64,000 nt of DNA from Thiodiazotropha sp040791665. Lineage in GTDB: Bacteria > Pseudomonadota > Gammaproteobacteria > Chromatiales > Chromatiaceae. Numbering within the stretch: position 1 is the stretch's first letter; the number at the start of each line of letters is the position of its first letter. A program made the position numbers and the translations under genes. The notes under the pieces were generated by a model. It ran no database searches. It saw only the letters and a list, made by a program, of their open reading frames with translations, and was not told the DNA's origin. The stretch is taken from NCBI GenBank assembly GCA_040791665.1, contig JBFNNX010000001.1, positions 62,001 to 126,000 of the forward strand, in the 5' to 3' direction. Positions 1-8,708 of this stretch are shown here, piece after piece.

Positions 1-1207
1 CCGGGTAGCAGGAGACATACACAATGCGTTCAGCACCCAGTTTGGGTAAGTGCTCGAGTATCTCAACAGCTCCACTGCGTGGAGGGTCGAGCAACACCTT
101 ATTGAAGTGTTGCATCAGCCAGGGTTCGTTCTCCAGCGTCTCATAGAGATTAGCAGTATAGAACTCAATATTTTCAATTGCATTGCGCAGTGCATTCTCT
201 CTGGCCCTGGCAACCAATCCGCTATCGCCTTCAACACCGGTGACATGTCCTGCAGTAAGCGCCAATGGAAGGGTAAAGTTACCCAATCCACAAAACAGAT
301 CTAATACCCGGTCATCGGGTTTTAATTCAAGCAGCGAAATCGCCCGCTTTACCATCTGTCGATTGATATCCGTATTGACCTGGGTGAAGTCATTGGGTAG
401 AAAATCGAGCTGGAGATCGTACTCAGGCAGTGAATAGCTAAGCGTTGTAGGCTCAAAATCCAATGGGCGGACAGATTCGGGTCCGCCTTCCTGAATATAA
501 ATTGCAATTCGATGCTGGGGAGCGAATATCGCAAGTTTCATCAGGTCTTCGTCTGAAGGTGGCGAAAGCATACGAAAGATCAGAATGCACTCCTCATCGC
601 CCATTGCCATCTCGATCTGGGGAATTTGATCACGTATCGATAACTGATCGATCAATGCACATAACTGCGGTATCAGCCGACCGATCCTGGGTTGCAATAT
701 ATGGCATTGGTCGATATCGGCTACAAAGGATGAACCTCTCTCGCGAAAGCCTACCAAGGTGCCGCCTTTCTTCGGCACATAGCGCACACCCAAACGGGCC
801 TTACGGCGATAACCCCATACTGACTCACCCACCAGAGGAGTCAGTATTTCATCAGGCACCACTTTACCGATATGCTTCAAGGCATCCAGCATTGCCTGCT
901 GCTTGCTGGCAACCTGCGCTTCCGGCCGTTGATGTTGGAGGCTACAGCCGCCGCAAATGCCGAATTGACTGCAGCGTGGTTCGATTCGCTGCGCTGAAGG
1001 CTCGATGACTTCGACCACCCTGCCCTCATCATATTTACGTCGACGTCCGGTATAGAGAAAGCGCACCCGCTCACCCGGCAGAGATCCATAGACGAACGTT
1101 GCCTTTCCGTCGATATGGGCCACGCCTTGACCATCTTGGGTTAAGGATTCTATCTCGGCTTCTACCGGCTCTGCAGGGAGCGGTTTACGTCTGCGTCTGC
1201 GCCCCAT
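1..1207 (-). CDS. rlmD: 23S rRNA (uracil-1939-C5)-methyltransferase RlmD, C-terminus cut by window edge
   Basis: The reading frame runs from an ATG at 1207 off the left edge, so about 402 codons are seen and the end of the protein is missing. The start is basic (MGRRRRRKPLP), followed by a TRAM-like region (about 12-65). Next comes the iron-sulfur cysteine pattern CSQFGICGGC near residue 85. The methyltransferase core has the SAM motif VLDLFCGLGNFTLPLAL and the catalytic-loop region LLDPPRSGA, then VYVSCYP at the edge, which holds the catalytic cysteine. This is the RlmD (RumA) family, which methylates U1939 of 23S rRNA with SAM. The gene follows cysM with one base between the cysM TGA and this ATG, so the two are probably co-transcribed. 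Assignment to RlmD rather than TrmA or RlmC rests on the TRAM plus Fe-S layout. Confidence 0.93.
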   Translation of the reverse strand, partial: MGRRRRRKPLPAEPVEAEIESLTQDGQGVAHIDGKATFVYGSLPGERVRFLYTGRRRKYDEGRVVEVIEPSAQRIEPRCSQFGICGGCSLQHQRPEAQVASKQQAMLDALKHIGKVVPDEILTPLVGESVWGYRRKARLGVRYVPKKGGTLVGFRERGSSFVADIDQCHILQPRIGRLIPQLCALIDQLSIRDQIPQIEMAMGDEECILIFRMLSPPSDEDLMKLAIFAPQHRIAIYIQEGGPESVRPLDFEPTTLSYSLPEYDLQLDFLPNDFTQVNTDINRQMVKRAISLLELKPDDRVLDLFCGLGNFTLPLALTAGHVTGVEGDSGLVARARENALRNAIENIEFYTANLYETLENEPWLMQHFNKVLLDPPRSGAVEILEHLPKLGAERIVYVSCYP

Positions 1208-1208
1208 T

Positions 1209-2102
1209 TCAGCTTGCTGGAAAGACGTCTGTGGAGAGGTAGCGGTCACCTCTGTCACAGATTACGGAGACAATAACCGCATTCTCCACCATCGCAGAGA
1301 GTTTCAGCGCAGCGGCAACGGCTCCACCGGATGAGATGCCGGCGAAGATCCCCTCTTTGGCCGCCAACTGACGTGTCGTCTCTTCCGCATCCGCCTGAGA
1401 GATATCGATTATACGATCAACCCTTGAGGCATCGTAGATTTTAGGCAAATAGGCCTCCGGCCAGCGGCGAATCCCGGGTATATTCGAACCTTCCATGGGC
1501 TGAACACCGACGATTTCGATCTGCGGATTCTGCTGTTTGAGGTAGATGGAGGTACCCATAATGGTACCCGTGGTGCCCATGGCGCTCACAAAATGGGTCA
1601 CCTCACCATCGGTATCCCGCCAGATCTCCGGCCCGGTGCCTTCTATATGGGCTTGGGGATTATCCTGATTGGAAAACTGATCCAGGATCAATCCCCGGCC
1701 TGAAGCCTCCAATTCTCTCGCCTTATCGATGGCGGCTTCCATACTGCCCTCTTTAGGGGTCAATAGCAGCTCAGCCCCGAATGCCTTCATCACAGCACGT
1801 CGTTCCAGGCTCATGTGCTCAGGCATCACCAAAATCAAACGATAACCTTTGATCGCTGCCGCCATTGCCAGCGCGATCCCTGTATTTCCGCTCGTCGCTT
1901 CGATCAGGGTGTCGCCGGGCTTGATCTCTCCACGACCCTCGGCATGGCTGATCATACTGATTGCAGGCCTGTCCTTTACCGAACCGGCGGGATTGTTCCC
2001 CTCCAGTTTCACAAGCAGGGTATTACTCCCTTCTCCGGGCAGACGCTGAAGTCTGACCAGCGGTGTATTACCGACAAATTCTTCGATGGTTTTGTATTTC
2101 AT
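1209..2102 (-). CDS. cysM: Cysteine synthase B (O-acetylserine sulfhydrylase B)
   Basis: PLP enzyme that makes L-cysteine from O-acetylserine and sulfide, or from thiosulfate in the CysM class. The sequence has the PLP-lysine region EGNNPAGSVKDRPA, the substrate loop EATSGNTGIALA, the glycine-rich phosphate-binding MGTTGTIMG and the C-terminal SSGGAVAAAL. EGSNIPGIRRWPEAYLPKI and ICDRGDRYLST are typical of CysM rather than CysK. I place the start at the ATG at 2102 (MKYKTIEEFVGNTPLV), giving 297 residues, close to the roughly 300 usual for CysM; an in-frame ATG at 2126 would add eight residues unlike the family. It sits directly upstream of rlmD and diverges from the CBS-domain gene at 2268. 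Confidence 0.95.
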   Translation of the reverse strand: MKYKTIEEFVGNTPLVRLQRLPGEGSNTLLVKLEGNNPAGSVKDRPAISMISHAEGRGEIKPGDTLIEATSGNTGIALAMAAAIKGYRLILVMPEHMSLERRAVMKAFGAELLLTPKEGSMEAAIDKARELEASGRGLILDQFSNQDNPQAHIEGTGPEIWRDTDGEVTHFVSAMGTTGTIMGTSIYLKQQNPQIEIVGVQPMEGSNIPGIRRWPEAYLPKIYDASRVDRIIDISQADAEETTRQLAAKEGIFAGISSGGAVAAALKLSAMVENAVIVSVICDRGDRYLSTDVFPAS

Positions 2103-2267
2103 GGCCGTAATTTTACCCCGATTCATCCACTGAACGCAGTACCGATTTCCCTCTTCCGGGGATTGATGATCTATTATTATGGAAAATCCAAGTCAGTATG
2201 GGGTTTATGGACAACCTCACCCACTATGCTCGAGCACTAACGAGAATAATCCACAGGAGGCATCGGC

Positions 2268-2696
2268 ATGCTTACAGTCAATCAACTCTTACAGCGCAAG
2301 GGTTATGATATCGAAACCATCGACTCCAACGCATCGGTATTCGAAGCCTTGAAATTGATGGCCGACAAAGAGATCGGTTCTCTGGTTGTAATGGAGGACA
2401 CAAAGATAGTCGGGCTCTTTTCCGAGCGTGATTATGCCCGCAACATCATACTGAAGGGACGTACATCTAAAGAGACCCAGGTTAATGAGATAATGGGCAG
2501 CCAGGTTCTGGTGGTCAACCCTGAACAGACCACAGAGGAGTGTATGGCGATCATGACAGAAAAACGCATCCGTCATCTCCCAGTGATGAAAGATAATGAG
2601 CTTGTCGGCATCATCTCCATCGGCGACCTGGTAAAAGCGATCATTGAAGAACAGCAATTTGTGATCGAACAATTGGTCAGATACATCAGCAGCTAG
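2268..2696 (+). CDS. CBS-domain pair protein
   Basis: A 142-residue stand-alone protein made of two CBS motifs, about residues 8-65 and 75-132. Each holds the usual turn: IVGLFSERDYARNI in the first and LVGIISIGDLVKAI in the second. Such pairs bind adenine nucleotides (AMP, ATP, NADH or SAM) at the interface and act as energy or redox sensors. The partner protein is not evident here. An AGGAGG ribosome-binding site lies about 8 bases before the ATG. It diverges from cysM and is followed on the same strand by the spermidine-synthase-like gene. Family assignment is firm; ligand and role are unknown. Confidence 0.9.
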   Translation: MLTVNQLLQRKGYDIETIDSNASVFEALKLMADKEIGSLVVMEDTKIVGLFSERDYARNIILKGRTSKETQVNEIMGSQVLVVNPEQTTEECMAIMTEKRIRHLPVMKDNELVGIISIGDLVKAIIEEQQFVIEQLVRYISS

Positions 2697-2762
2697 CCAC
2701 CCAGCATTGCATTGACCTTCCCTGCCTGCGCAGGGACACACCCATCCGTACAGAAGAAAACC

Positions 2763-3557
2763 ATGCTCAAGATAGAGCAATACAGCATCAACATGGAACA
2801 TCTTCTGACTCTCCCCGGAGAACATGTGAATCCTCGAATGACGGATTTCGAGGGTTTGGAAATACGGGAGAATGGTGACTTACGCTGGATCCGGTTTGAT
2901 GAGGGTATCATCCAATCAGTCATGCTGTTACAGGAGCCAGCCCTTCCTGTACTTACCTATATTCAGGCACTGCTTTGCTCACTCCTTTTTGTGCCACGAC
3001 CTGGCAATCTGCTCAACCTGGGGCTGGGCTCCGGTTCGATAGAAAGATTCGTTCTGTCACAACTTCCTGATATTGAGTTGGTATCAGTCGAAATCGATGC
3101 AAGGATAATTGATATATGCAGAAGATATTTCCACATACCATCAAACCATCCGGTATTTCAGCTACCGGCAGAAAAATATCTCGAGGTAAATCAAGATTGT
3201 TTTGATATTCTGATATCCGACATATGCACCAGACAGGGAGCCGCCAATTCTCAGCTTTCCTCTGATTTTGTCATGCATGCGGCTCACGCTTTGAATACGG
3301 CTGGGGTGTTTACGGTCAATATTCTGCCCAAATCGGAATCGGAAATCGTTGAGGTTCTGGTCACTCTACGTAGCGCATTCCCCTGGATCTTGATATATGA
3401 TGTGCCCGATACGGACAACATGGTACTATTTTGTACCGTTTCGCCTTCCCCCTCCCTTGACTCCCTGATACAGCGGGCCACGCAAATGTATCGGACGACA
3501 GGGCTGGATCTATCACCTCTCTGCAAGCAACTGATAAGGCTACCGGTAAAAAAGTAG
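2763..3557 (+). CDS. Spermidine-synthase-like SAM-fold protein
   Basis: About 264 residues with a class I methyltransferase (spermidine synthase) fold. The nucleotide-binding glycine motif is LLNLGLGSGSIERF, the following acidic strand is LVSVEIDARIIDICRRYF, and the next strand DCFDILISDI stands where the active-site loop D(S/T)xDP would be. That loop is not intact (SDICTRQG), so polyamine synthesis is doubtful; many genomes carry such spermidine-synthase-like proteins of unknown role. The start is uncertain: ATG 2763 (MLKIEQYS) follows a purine-rich AGAAGAAA, while ATG 2712 would add 17 residues and ATG 2793 would remove ten. It follows the CBS gene by 66 bases and may share its transcript. 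Confidence 0.75.
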   Translation: MLKIEQYSINMEHLLTLPGEHVNPRMTDFEGLEIRENGDLRWIRFDEGIIQSVMLLQEPALPVLTYIQALLCSLLFVPRPGNLLNLGLGSGSIERFVLSQLPDIELVSVEIDARIIDICRRYFHIPSNHPVFQLPAEKYLEVNQDCFDILISDICTRQGAANSQLSSDFVMHAAHALNTAGVFTVNILPKSESEIVEVLVTLRSAFPWILIYDVPDTDNMVLFCTVSPSPSLDSLIQRATQMYRTTGLDLSPLCKQLIRLPVKK

Positions 3558-3827
3558 TGCACATGCAATTGGGCGTTTGCATTCGCTCATGTAGAGTCAC
3601 TACACATCGCTCATGCTGCCTTGCTGGACGAGAATCTAGTCCCGGCAGGACCGATTGGATAAGCGTTAACAGGCCTATGGACATTGGTGAAAATTATGCT
3701 GTTATTTACGATTATTTGCAGTTAAATCATATTTTTCTCTTATGATTGACCGGACTGATCACCAACCCTATCCAGACAACCCGATAAAGCCCCATATGTC
3801 TGGTTTTCATATGGGTGGAAACAAGAA
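3558..3827. other. Non-coding gap with a hairpin just before the DUF389 gene
   Basis: No convincing gene in these 270 bases. The last part holds an 8-bp perfect inverted repeat, CCCATATG at 3791-3798 and CATATGGG at 3808-3815, with a 9-base loop. It ends 12 bases before the DUF389 start codon, so it would lie in the leader and partly cover the ribosome-binding region. A copy of the short motif GTTAACAGGCCTA is at about 3666-3678. Confidence 0.5.
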
Positions 3828-4811
3828 ATGAAGCTGATAGAAGTCATTGCCAATACCAGTAGCCAGCCCACTATTTCCATTATCGCTGAGAAGTACAAGG
3901 CGAGGGATTTCAGACTGGGGCAGGAAGGAGAAGATGGCAGGCAACCTATGCGTATGCTGGTCACCGATGAGAATGTGCAACCTGCTCTCGATGCGTTGCA
4001 GAACATACTCGGCGCCCAATCGACCGCCCGCATCATCGTCTTTCCTGTCGACGCCACCCTTCCGCGGGCAAGAACCGAGCGGGAGAGGGAAGAGGATTCC
4101 GCCAGTTCGACACGGGAAGCAATGTATGCAGCGGTGGATAAGAACGCGCGTCTGGACAGCAACTTTATCATCCTGGTCATCCTTTCCACTATCGTTGCGG
4201 CAATCGGCCTGGTGAAGGACAACGTTGCGGTCATCATCGGAGCAATGGTTATCGCGCCCCTGTTGGGCCCCAATCTCGCTTTCGGTCTTGGTACGGCATT
4301 GGGTGATATTCATCTGATGAAGAATTCTCTCAAATCCCTGCTTACAGGGATCGCCATAGCTATCGGCCTCTCCTATATCATTGGAGTACTCTGGCCCTTC
4401 GGCCTAGGCAGCCCCGAACTGCTCGCGCGGACTGATGTCGGCATGGATTCTCTAGCCCTAGCCCTCGCCTCAGGAGCGGCTGCCGCACTCTCACTCACAA
4501 CCGGCCTGCCGAGCGTATTGGTAGGTGTCATGGTTGCGGTTGCCCTGCTGCCACCCGCCGCGGCGGTAGGCCTGACACTGGGCCACTGGCGAGTGGATTT
4601 GGCAATGGGTGCGGCGCTACTACTTGCGGCAAATATCGTTTGCGTCAACCTCGCGGCCAAACTTGTATTTCTGGTAAAAGGCATCCAGCCCCGCACCTGG
4701 GCCGAGAAGACCAAGGCAAAACGGGCAATGAGGATCTATATTGCAGTTTGGATTGCCACACTGGTGCTGGTAATCCTGGCAATCGTCATGCGCACGCAGC
4801 TCGCAAGCTGA
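3828..4811 (+). CDS. DUF389 family inner-membrane protein
   Basis: A 327-residue protein of the DUF389/TIGR00341 family. The N-terminal 85 residues look like a small soluble alpha/beta domain (MKLIEVIANTSSQPTI...). After a charged linker come about six hydrophobic segments, starting at LDSNFIILVILSTIVAAIGL, then NVAVIIGAMVIAPLLGPNLAFGLG, which carries the family's GAMxxAPLxGP signature. Later segments include LPSVLVGVMVAVALLPPAAAVGL and a last helix at YIAVWIATLVLVILAIVM. The biochemical function of the family is not established. ATG 3828 follows GGTGGAAACAAGAA, an acceptable ribosome-binding site. The TGA stop touches a solitary arm of the dispersed repeat at 4811-4826. Confidence 0.85.
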   Translation: MKLIEVIANTSSQPTISIIAEKYKARDFRLGQEGEDGRQPMRMLVTDENVQPALDALQNILGAQSTARIIVFPVDATLPRARTEREREEDSASSTREAMYAAVDKNARLDSNFIILVILSTIVAAIGLVKDNVAVIIGAMVIAPLLGPNLAFGLGTALGDIHLMKNSLKSLLTGIAIAIGLSYIIGVLWPFGLGSPELLARTDVGMDSLALALASGAAAALSLTTGLPSVLVGVMVAVALLPPAAAVGLTLGHWRVDLAMGAALLLAANIVCVNLAAKLVFLVKGIQPRTWAEKTKAKRAMRIYIAVWIATLVLVILAIVMRTQLAS

Positions 4812-4826
4812 TGAACGCCAATTACC
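4811..4826 (-). repeat. Solitary arm of the dispersed intergenic repeat
   Basis: ATGAACGCCAATTACC matches the consensus arm ATGAACGCCAATCACC at 15 of 16 positions. It begins on the last base of the DUF389 stop codon. It may be a relic of a full element. Confidence 0.45.
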
Positions 4827-4891
4827 TTATATGTCTATCGCCAATGAAGACTAAACCGGGCAGCAGTCATATTGTCCTAGATCGACTCGGC

Positions 4892-5638
4892 TCATATCGC
4901 GGTGAATCCGATATTGCTACAGAGTCCCTTCATCTCTCTTACTGCTTGGTCAAGACCACAGAAAAGCGCCCGGCAAATTATGGCATGTCCGATATTCAAC
5001 TCGGTGATCCCCACTATGGCGACAATGGCTTTCACATTGTGGTAATCCAGTCCATGCCCCGCATTGACCTGTAATCCGAGGCTATTTCCATATTCTACTG
5101 CTTTGATAATACGTTCGAGTTCGGAATGCCTGTCTCGATCTGATGACGCTTCGGCATAGTGACCGGTATGTATTTCAACCACAGGTGCGCCGGTTTCCTT
5201 AGCGGCCTCTAACTGCTTGGGATCTGCATCGATAAAGAGTGAAACACGGATTCCGGCATCTTTAAGCTCAGCGCAGAAATCAGTCATGTAATCCATGTTG
5301 CCTGCCACGTCCAGACCACCCTCGGTGGTCAGTTCCTCACGCTTTTCCGGTACCAAACAGCAATCGTGGGGACTGAAGCGTTTTGCGATGGCTGCCATTT
5401 CCGATGTTGCCGCCATCTCAAGATTCATCCGTGTCTGCAGCAAGTCGATCAAAATTTCAACATCTCTATCCTGGATGTGTCTGCGATCCTCCCTCAAATG
5501 CAGGGTGACGGCATCTGCGCCGGCCTGTTCTGCAGCCAGAGCCGCCTGGACCGGTTCCGGATAACGGGTCCCGCGTGCCTGACGCAAGGTGGCTACGTGG
5601 TCAATGTTGACACCGAGTAAAATCTCTTTCTCATCCAT
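4892..5638 (-). CDS. pdxJ: Pyridoxine 5'-phosphate synthase
   Basis: Condenses 1-deoxy-D-xylulose 5-phosphate with 3-amino-2-oxopropyl phosphate to pyridoxine 5'-phosphate, the last ring-closing step of DXP-dependent vitamin B6 synthesis. Signatures are LGVNIDHVATLRQARGT at the N-terminus, VTLHLREDRRHIQDRDV, EMAATSEMAAIA, DCCLVPEKREELTTEGGLDV and the phosphate-binding C-terminal ELNIGHAIICRALFCGL. At 248 residues it has the family length. In many gammaproteobacteria recO and pdxJ are adjacent. Here 314 bases separate them and that gap holds copy A of the dispersed repeat, so the old operon has probably been interrupted. Confidence 0.97.
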   Translation of the reverse strand: MDEKEILLGVNIDHVATLRQARGTRYPEPVQAALAAEQAGADAVTLHLREDRRHIQDRDVEILIDLLQTRMNLEMAATSEMAAIAKRFSPHDCCLVPEKREELTTEGGLDVAGNMDYMTDFCAELKDAGIRVSLFIDADPKQLEAAKETGAPVVEIHTGHYAEASSDRDRHSELERIIKAVEYGNSLGLQVNAGHGLDYHNVKAIVAIVGITELNIGHAIICRALFCGLDQAVREMKGLCSNIGFTAI

Positions 5639-5952
5639 CTATGTTGAGCCTTTAAAAATGCATAGTTTGAAAAAATCATAATAAAAAATACGACCTGGCC
5701 GCAAATGAACACCAATAGCATGATAACTTTTTACACATCAATCAGTTTGTTTTTGTAGCGCATGCTCGTGACACATACATTCTGGAGATCTTCCCTAAAC
5801 AGGAAGATTGGCCGTAAAACAGTCACTCGTATTTAACATTGACAATGAAAATGATTCACAATCTACGGTTACTGCCGTGATTGGCGTTCTTTCGCGGCCT
5901 GATAAATTCATATTATCACTCACCTGAATTGGAAATAAGCACCTTTGACTAC
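5639..5952. other. recO-pdxJ intergenic gap, mostly repeat copy A
   Basis: No gene is seen in the 314 bases. About two thirds is the inverted-arm element at 5697-5899. An inner hairpin ATCTTCC/GGAAGAT lies near 5790-5810. The rest is AT-rich and may hold a promoter for pdxJ. Confidence 0.6.
5697..5899. repeat. Dispersed inverted-arm repeat, copy A
   Basis: The left arm GGCCGCAAATGAACACCAAT (5697-5716) and the right arm GTGATTGGCGTTCTTTCGCGG plus CC (5877-5899) are imperfect inverse complements bounding 203 bp. The same arm sequence recurs at 17.8 kb and 34.1-34.3 kb, always between genes. The interior differs between copies and encodes nothing I can recognise. Confidence 0.7.
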
Positions 5953-6651
5953 TTATTTTAGGGATTGAAAGAGTTCCCTGCTTTTAAGGGGCTTGTCGCC
6001 CAGATAATAGCCAATGACCCGACGCATCAGCTGCTTCGCTTCCACCCTGCCCTGCTCATCAAGCCTCTCTCCACGATGCAGACTGATCAGTGTCTGTCCA
6101 TGAATAGAACCACCTGTGACACTACCAGTTACGACAACAGGACCATGCTCGATGTGATAGTCATATGTCTGCCCCTGCACAATCGGCTCGTTGGTATCCG
6201 CAGTTCGATCCAACAATAAGCCATACCCCAACTCTCTAATCAGGGAGACTTCGAAGTCCCGTAAACATTGGTTGGCGGACTCCCCGAAGGCAAGCCGGGC
6301 AAGTGTTTGCTGATAATGGACGTAGAGGGACGGATAGGGATCTCCTCGCTGCAATAACCGCATTAACAGTTCATTCAGATAGATTCCACAATAGATCGTC
6401 TCTCGCTTTAGACGATAGGGACGACCGTCCGGTTCCGCCTGTGTGAGATTTTTAACCTCACCTCTGCCGCTGAGAGTAACGCGTAGGGGGGAAAAGGGTT
6501 GCAACAACAGGGCACGGGAGGAACGACCGGATTTCGCACCACGGGCTATCGCTGGCATCCTCCCGTGATCGGCAAGAAAAAGCTCCACTAGCAGGCTGGT
6601 ATTGCGATAGTCTCTTCGGTGTACTACAAATGCCGGGCTTAATTCATTCAT
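5953..6651 (-). CDS. recO: DNA repair protein RecO
   Basis: Works with RecF and RecR to load RecA on SSB-coated single-stranded DNA. The N-terminal OB fold is about residues 1-80, with AFVVHRRDYRNTSLLVELFLADHGRMPAIARGAKS. A helical domain follows, with YCGIYLNELLMRLLQRGDPYPSLYVHYQQTLARL and CLRDFEVSLIRELGYGL. Length (232) is close to the E. coli protein. The start ATG lies in ATAACAGGCCCTAATG; the AGG there may serve as ribosome-binding site. It is 15 bases after era and reads in the same direction. Confidence 0.96.
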   Translation of the reverse strand: MNELSPAFVVHRRDYRNTSLLVELFLADHGRMPAIARGAKSGRSSRALLLQPFSPLRVTLSGRGEVKNLTQAEPDGRPYRLKRETIYCGIYLNELLMRLLQRGDPYPSLYVHYQQTLARLAFGESANQCLRDFEVSLIRELGYGLLLDRTADTNEPIVQGQTYDYHIEHGPVVVTGSVTGGSIHGQTLISLHRGERLDEQGRVEAKQLMRRVIGYYLGDKPLKSRELFQSLK

Positions 6652-6666
6652 TAGGGCCTGTTATCA

Positions 6667-7584
6667 CTAATCCGGTCGGCCCTGCTGAGTTTCACCGTAG
6701 CCCAGCCGGATCAATGCCGCCTCATCGCTGGACCAACTCTTTTTCACCTTAACCCAGAGCTCCAAGTGTACCTTGCAGTCGAAGAATTGTTGCATGGCCT
6801 TTCTCGCCTGTGTGGCCACTTCCTTGAGAGCCTGCCCGTCCTTGCCGATCAGTATTCCCTTCTGCCCCGCTTTCTCAACCCAAATCACTGCATTGATTCG
6901 ATAAAGGCCTGACAGCTCCTCAAAACGCTCTATTTCAACCGATACAGCATAGGGCAACTCCTTGGCATATCGCCTGGTAATCTGTTCCCGAATCATCTCG
7001 GCGGCAAAGAATTTTTCCGGTCTGTCGGTCAATTGGTCTTCAGGATAGAAATTCACAGCCTCTGGCAATGCCCGGAGCACCAGTTCCTGAAGCGTATCCA
7101 GATTCTTTCCGTTTTTGGCGGATAGCGGAACGATCTCAATGAAGTGATGGCGAGAAGAGATCTCGGAGAGATAGGGCAACAGCCTCTCTTTCTGCTTGAC
7201 TCGATCAACCTTGTTGACTGCAAGTATGGTGGGCGTTTCGACTTGCTTGATCAGAGTCAAGACCTTTTCATCCTCACTGTTCCAACTCAGCGCCTCAACC
7301 ACGAAGATCAGCAGATCCACATCCGCCAGCGCTGTTTTTGCGGTGCGGTTGAGATAGCGGTTCATGGCATTGTCGCTGCGTTGATGAATTCCCGGTGTAT
7401 CCACATAGATCACCTGGCCACTGGCGAGCGTGTTGATTCCGAGAATCGTATGGCGCGTGGTTTGCGCCTTGTGTGAAGTAATGGCCAGCCTGAAACCCAA
7501 CAGGCGGTTCAGTAGTGTCGATTTACCAACATTAGGACGTCCGACGATCGCCGCATATCCGCAATGGTTATTAGATTTGCTCAT
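6667..7584 (-). CDS. era: GTPase Era
   Basis: Essential GTPase that binds the 3' end of 16S rRNA during 30S assembly. GTPase motifs are G1 GRPNVGKS (15-22), G3 DTPGIHQ and G4 NKVD. The C-terminal KH domain has IWVEKAGQKGILIGKDGQALKEVATQARKAM. Length (305) fits the family. It overlaps the end of rnc by 14 bases, so rnc and era are translationally linked, the classic arrangement that couples rRNA processing to assembly. Confidence 0.98.
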   Translation of the reverse strand: MSKSNNHCGYAAIVGRPNVGKSTLLNRLLGFRLAITSHKAQTTRHTILGINTLASGQVIYVDTPGIHQRSDNAMNRYLNRTAKTALADVDLLIFVVEALSWNSEDEKVLTLIKQVETPTILAVNKVDRVKQKERLLPYLSEISSRHHFIEIVPLSAKNGKNLDTLQELVLRALPEAVNFYPEDQLTDRPEKFFAAEMIREQITRRYAKELPYAVSVEIERFEELSGLYRINAVIWVEKAGQKGILIGKDGQALKEVATQARKAMQQFFDCKVHLELWVKVKKSWSSDEAALIRLGYGETQQGRPD

Positions 7585-8254
7585 CTTTTAAAAGCGTCAA
7601 CATTTTCGACGCAGCATCTTGTTCAGCCTTTCTTCTACTTGCACCTTCTCCGGTAGCCTTCCTTCCCAAACCGATAACGGTACAGTTTACGGTAAAGAGC
7701 TGGTTATGGGGATCACCTTTGATGTCCACAATCTCATAACTGGGCAATTCGATCCTTTTCGCCTGCAGATACTCCTGTAACCCTGTCTTAGGATCTTTCT
7801 GTTGATTTTCCAGGCTCATTTTGCTCAATCTAGGCAGAAAAATGGCCTGTATCACATCACGACACGACCCGTAACCTCCATCCAGATAGATCGATGCGAA
7901 GATCGCCTCTAATCCGTCAGCCAGGATTGAGTCTCTGCTTTGACCTCCACTGCGTAGCTCACCCTGTCCCAAATGGAGGTAGTCTCCAAGATTGAAGCCG
8001 CGGGCCACTTCGGCCAGAGTATCGCGTTTGACCAGGCTCGAACGCAAGCGGCTCAACTGCCCTTCGGTAGCTTCTCGAAAATGGTTGAACAGTTCGTCAG
8101 CGATGACGAATCCTAAAATGGCATCACCGAGATATTCCAGGCGTTCGTTATTTTTTCCGCCGGCGCTGCGGTGGGTCAGCGCCTGTTCCATCAACTGCGG
8201 ATCGGTAAAGCGATAGCCGAGTTCTCGGCACAGCTTATTGACATCAGCTTTCAA
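7571..8254 (-). CDS. rnc: Ribonuclease III
   Basis: Double-strand-specific RNase that processes rRNA precursors and structured mRNAs. The endonuclease signature NERLEYLGDAILGFVIADELF is at about residues 35-57, with the second acidic patch DGLEAIFASIYLDGGY. The double-stranded RNA-binding domain is at about 153-225 (DPKTGLQEYLQAKR... GEGASRRKAEQDAASKML). Length (227) is standard. It overlaps the upstream DUF4845 gene by four bases and era by 14. Confidence 0.98.
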   Translation of the reverse strand: MKADVNKLCRELGYRFTDPQLMEQALTHRSAGGKNNERLEYLGDAILGFVIADELFNHFREATEGQLSRLRSSLVKRDTLAEVARGFNLGDYLHLGQGELRSGGQSRDSILADGLEAIFASIYLDGGYGSCRDVIQAIFLPRLSKMSLENQQKDPKTGLQEYLQAKRIELPSYEIVDIKGDPHNQLFTVNCTVIGLGRKATGEGASRRKAEQDAASKMLTLLKDEQI

Positions 8255-8625
8255 TTGGCAGATAGCTCTACGGTTTCTTCAAAGTCCATAATCAAAGAGA
8301 CGTTATGCGCAATGTGTCGGCGCTCAGCATATTTGACATTGATTGTCGTTGTTTTGCCACTGCGCTGTATCTTGATATGATCCCGATTGACATGGCGTAT
8401 ATTGTTTACATATAGCCTCTTGGTAATCATATCGCGAATTTCTCTTTTTGACTTACGAGCAGATAATGGTTCGTTTTTTATCGAGTCGAGGGTTGCTTTA
8501 ACTGCATAGTGATCGATGTAGACGGGAGTGACCTTGATACCCACATAAACCAGAAAACCGGCAACGATCAGGATCACCAACCAGCTGATAAACGTGAGAC
8601 CTTTTTGTTTCTGTAGTGATTGCAT
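8251..8625 (-). CDS. DUF4845 family single-span membrane protein
   Basis: A 124-residue protein with a short basic N-terminus and one hydrophobic segment (GLTFISWLVILIVAGFLVYVGIKVTPVYID), followed by a small soluble domain that should lie in the periplasm. It matches the DUF4845 family, commonly found between lepB and rnc in gammaproteobacteria and related groups. No function is established. It ends in an ATGA overlap with rnc and is 83 bases after lepB. Confidence 0.8.
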   Translation of the reverse strand: MQSLQKQKGLTFISWLVILIVAGFLVYVGIKVTPVYIDHYAVKATLDSIKNEPLSARKSKREIRDMITKRLYVNNIRHVNRDHIKIQRSGKTTTINVKYAERRHIAHNVSLIMDFEETVELSAN

Positions 8626-8708
8626 TCGAGATACCTCGATATTTCATGACGAATCTGCACAAATAGCCGATAACAGACTATTCAGCAAGTAAATTTTGTT
8701 TAAAACGA

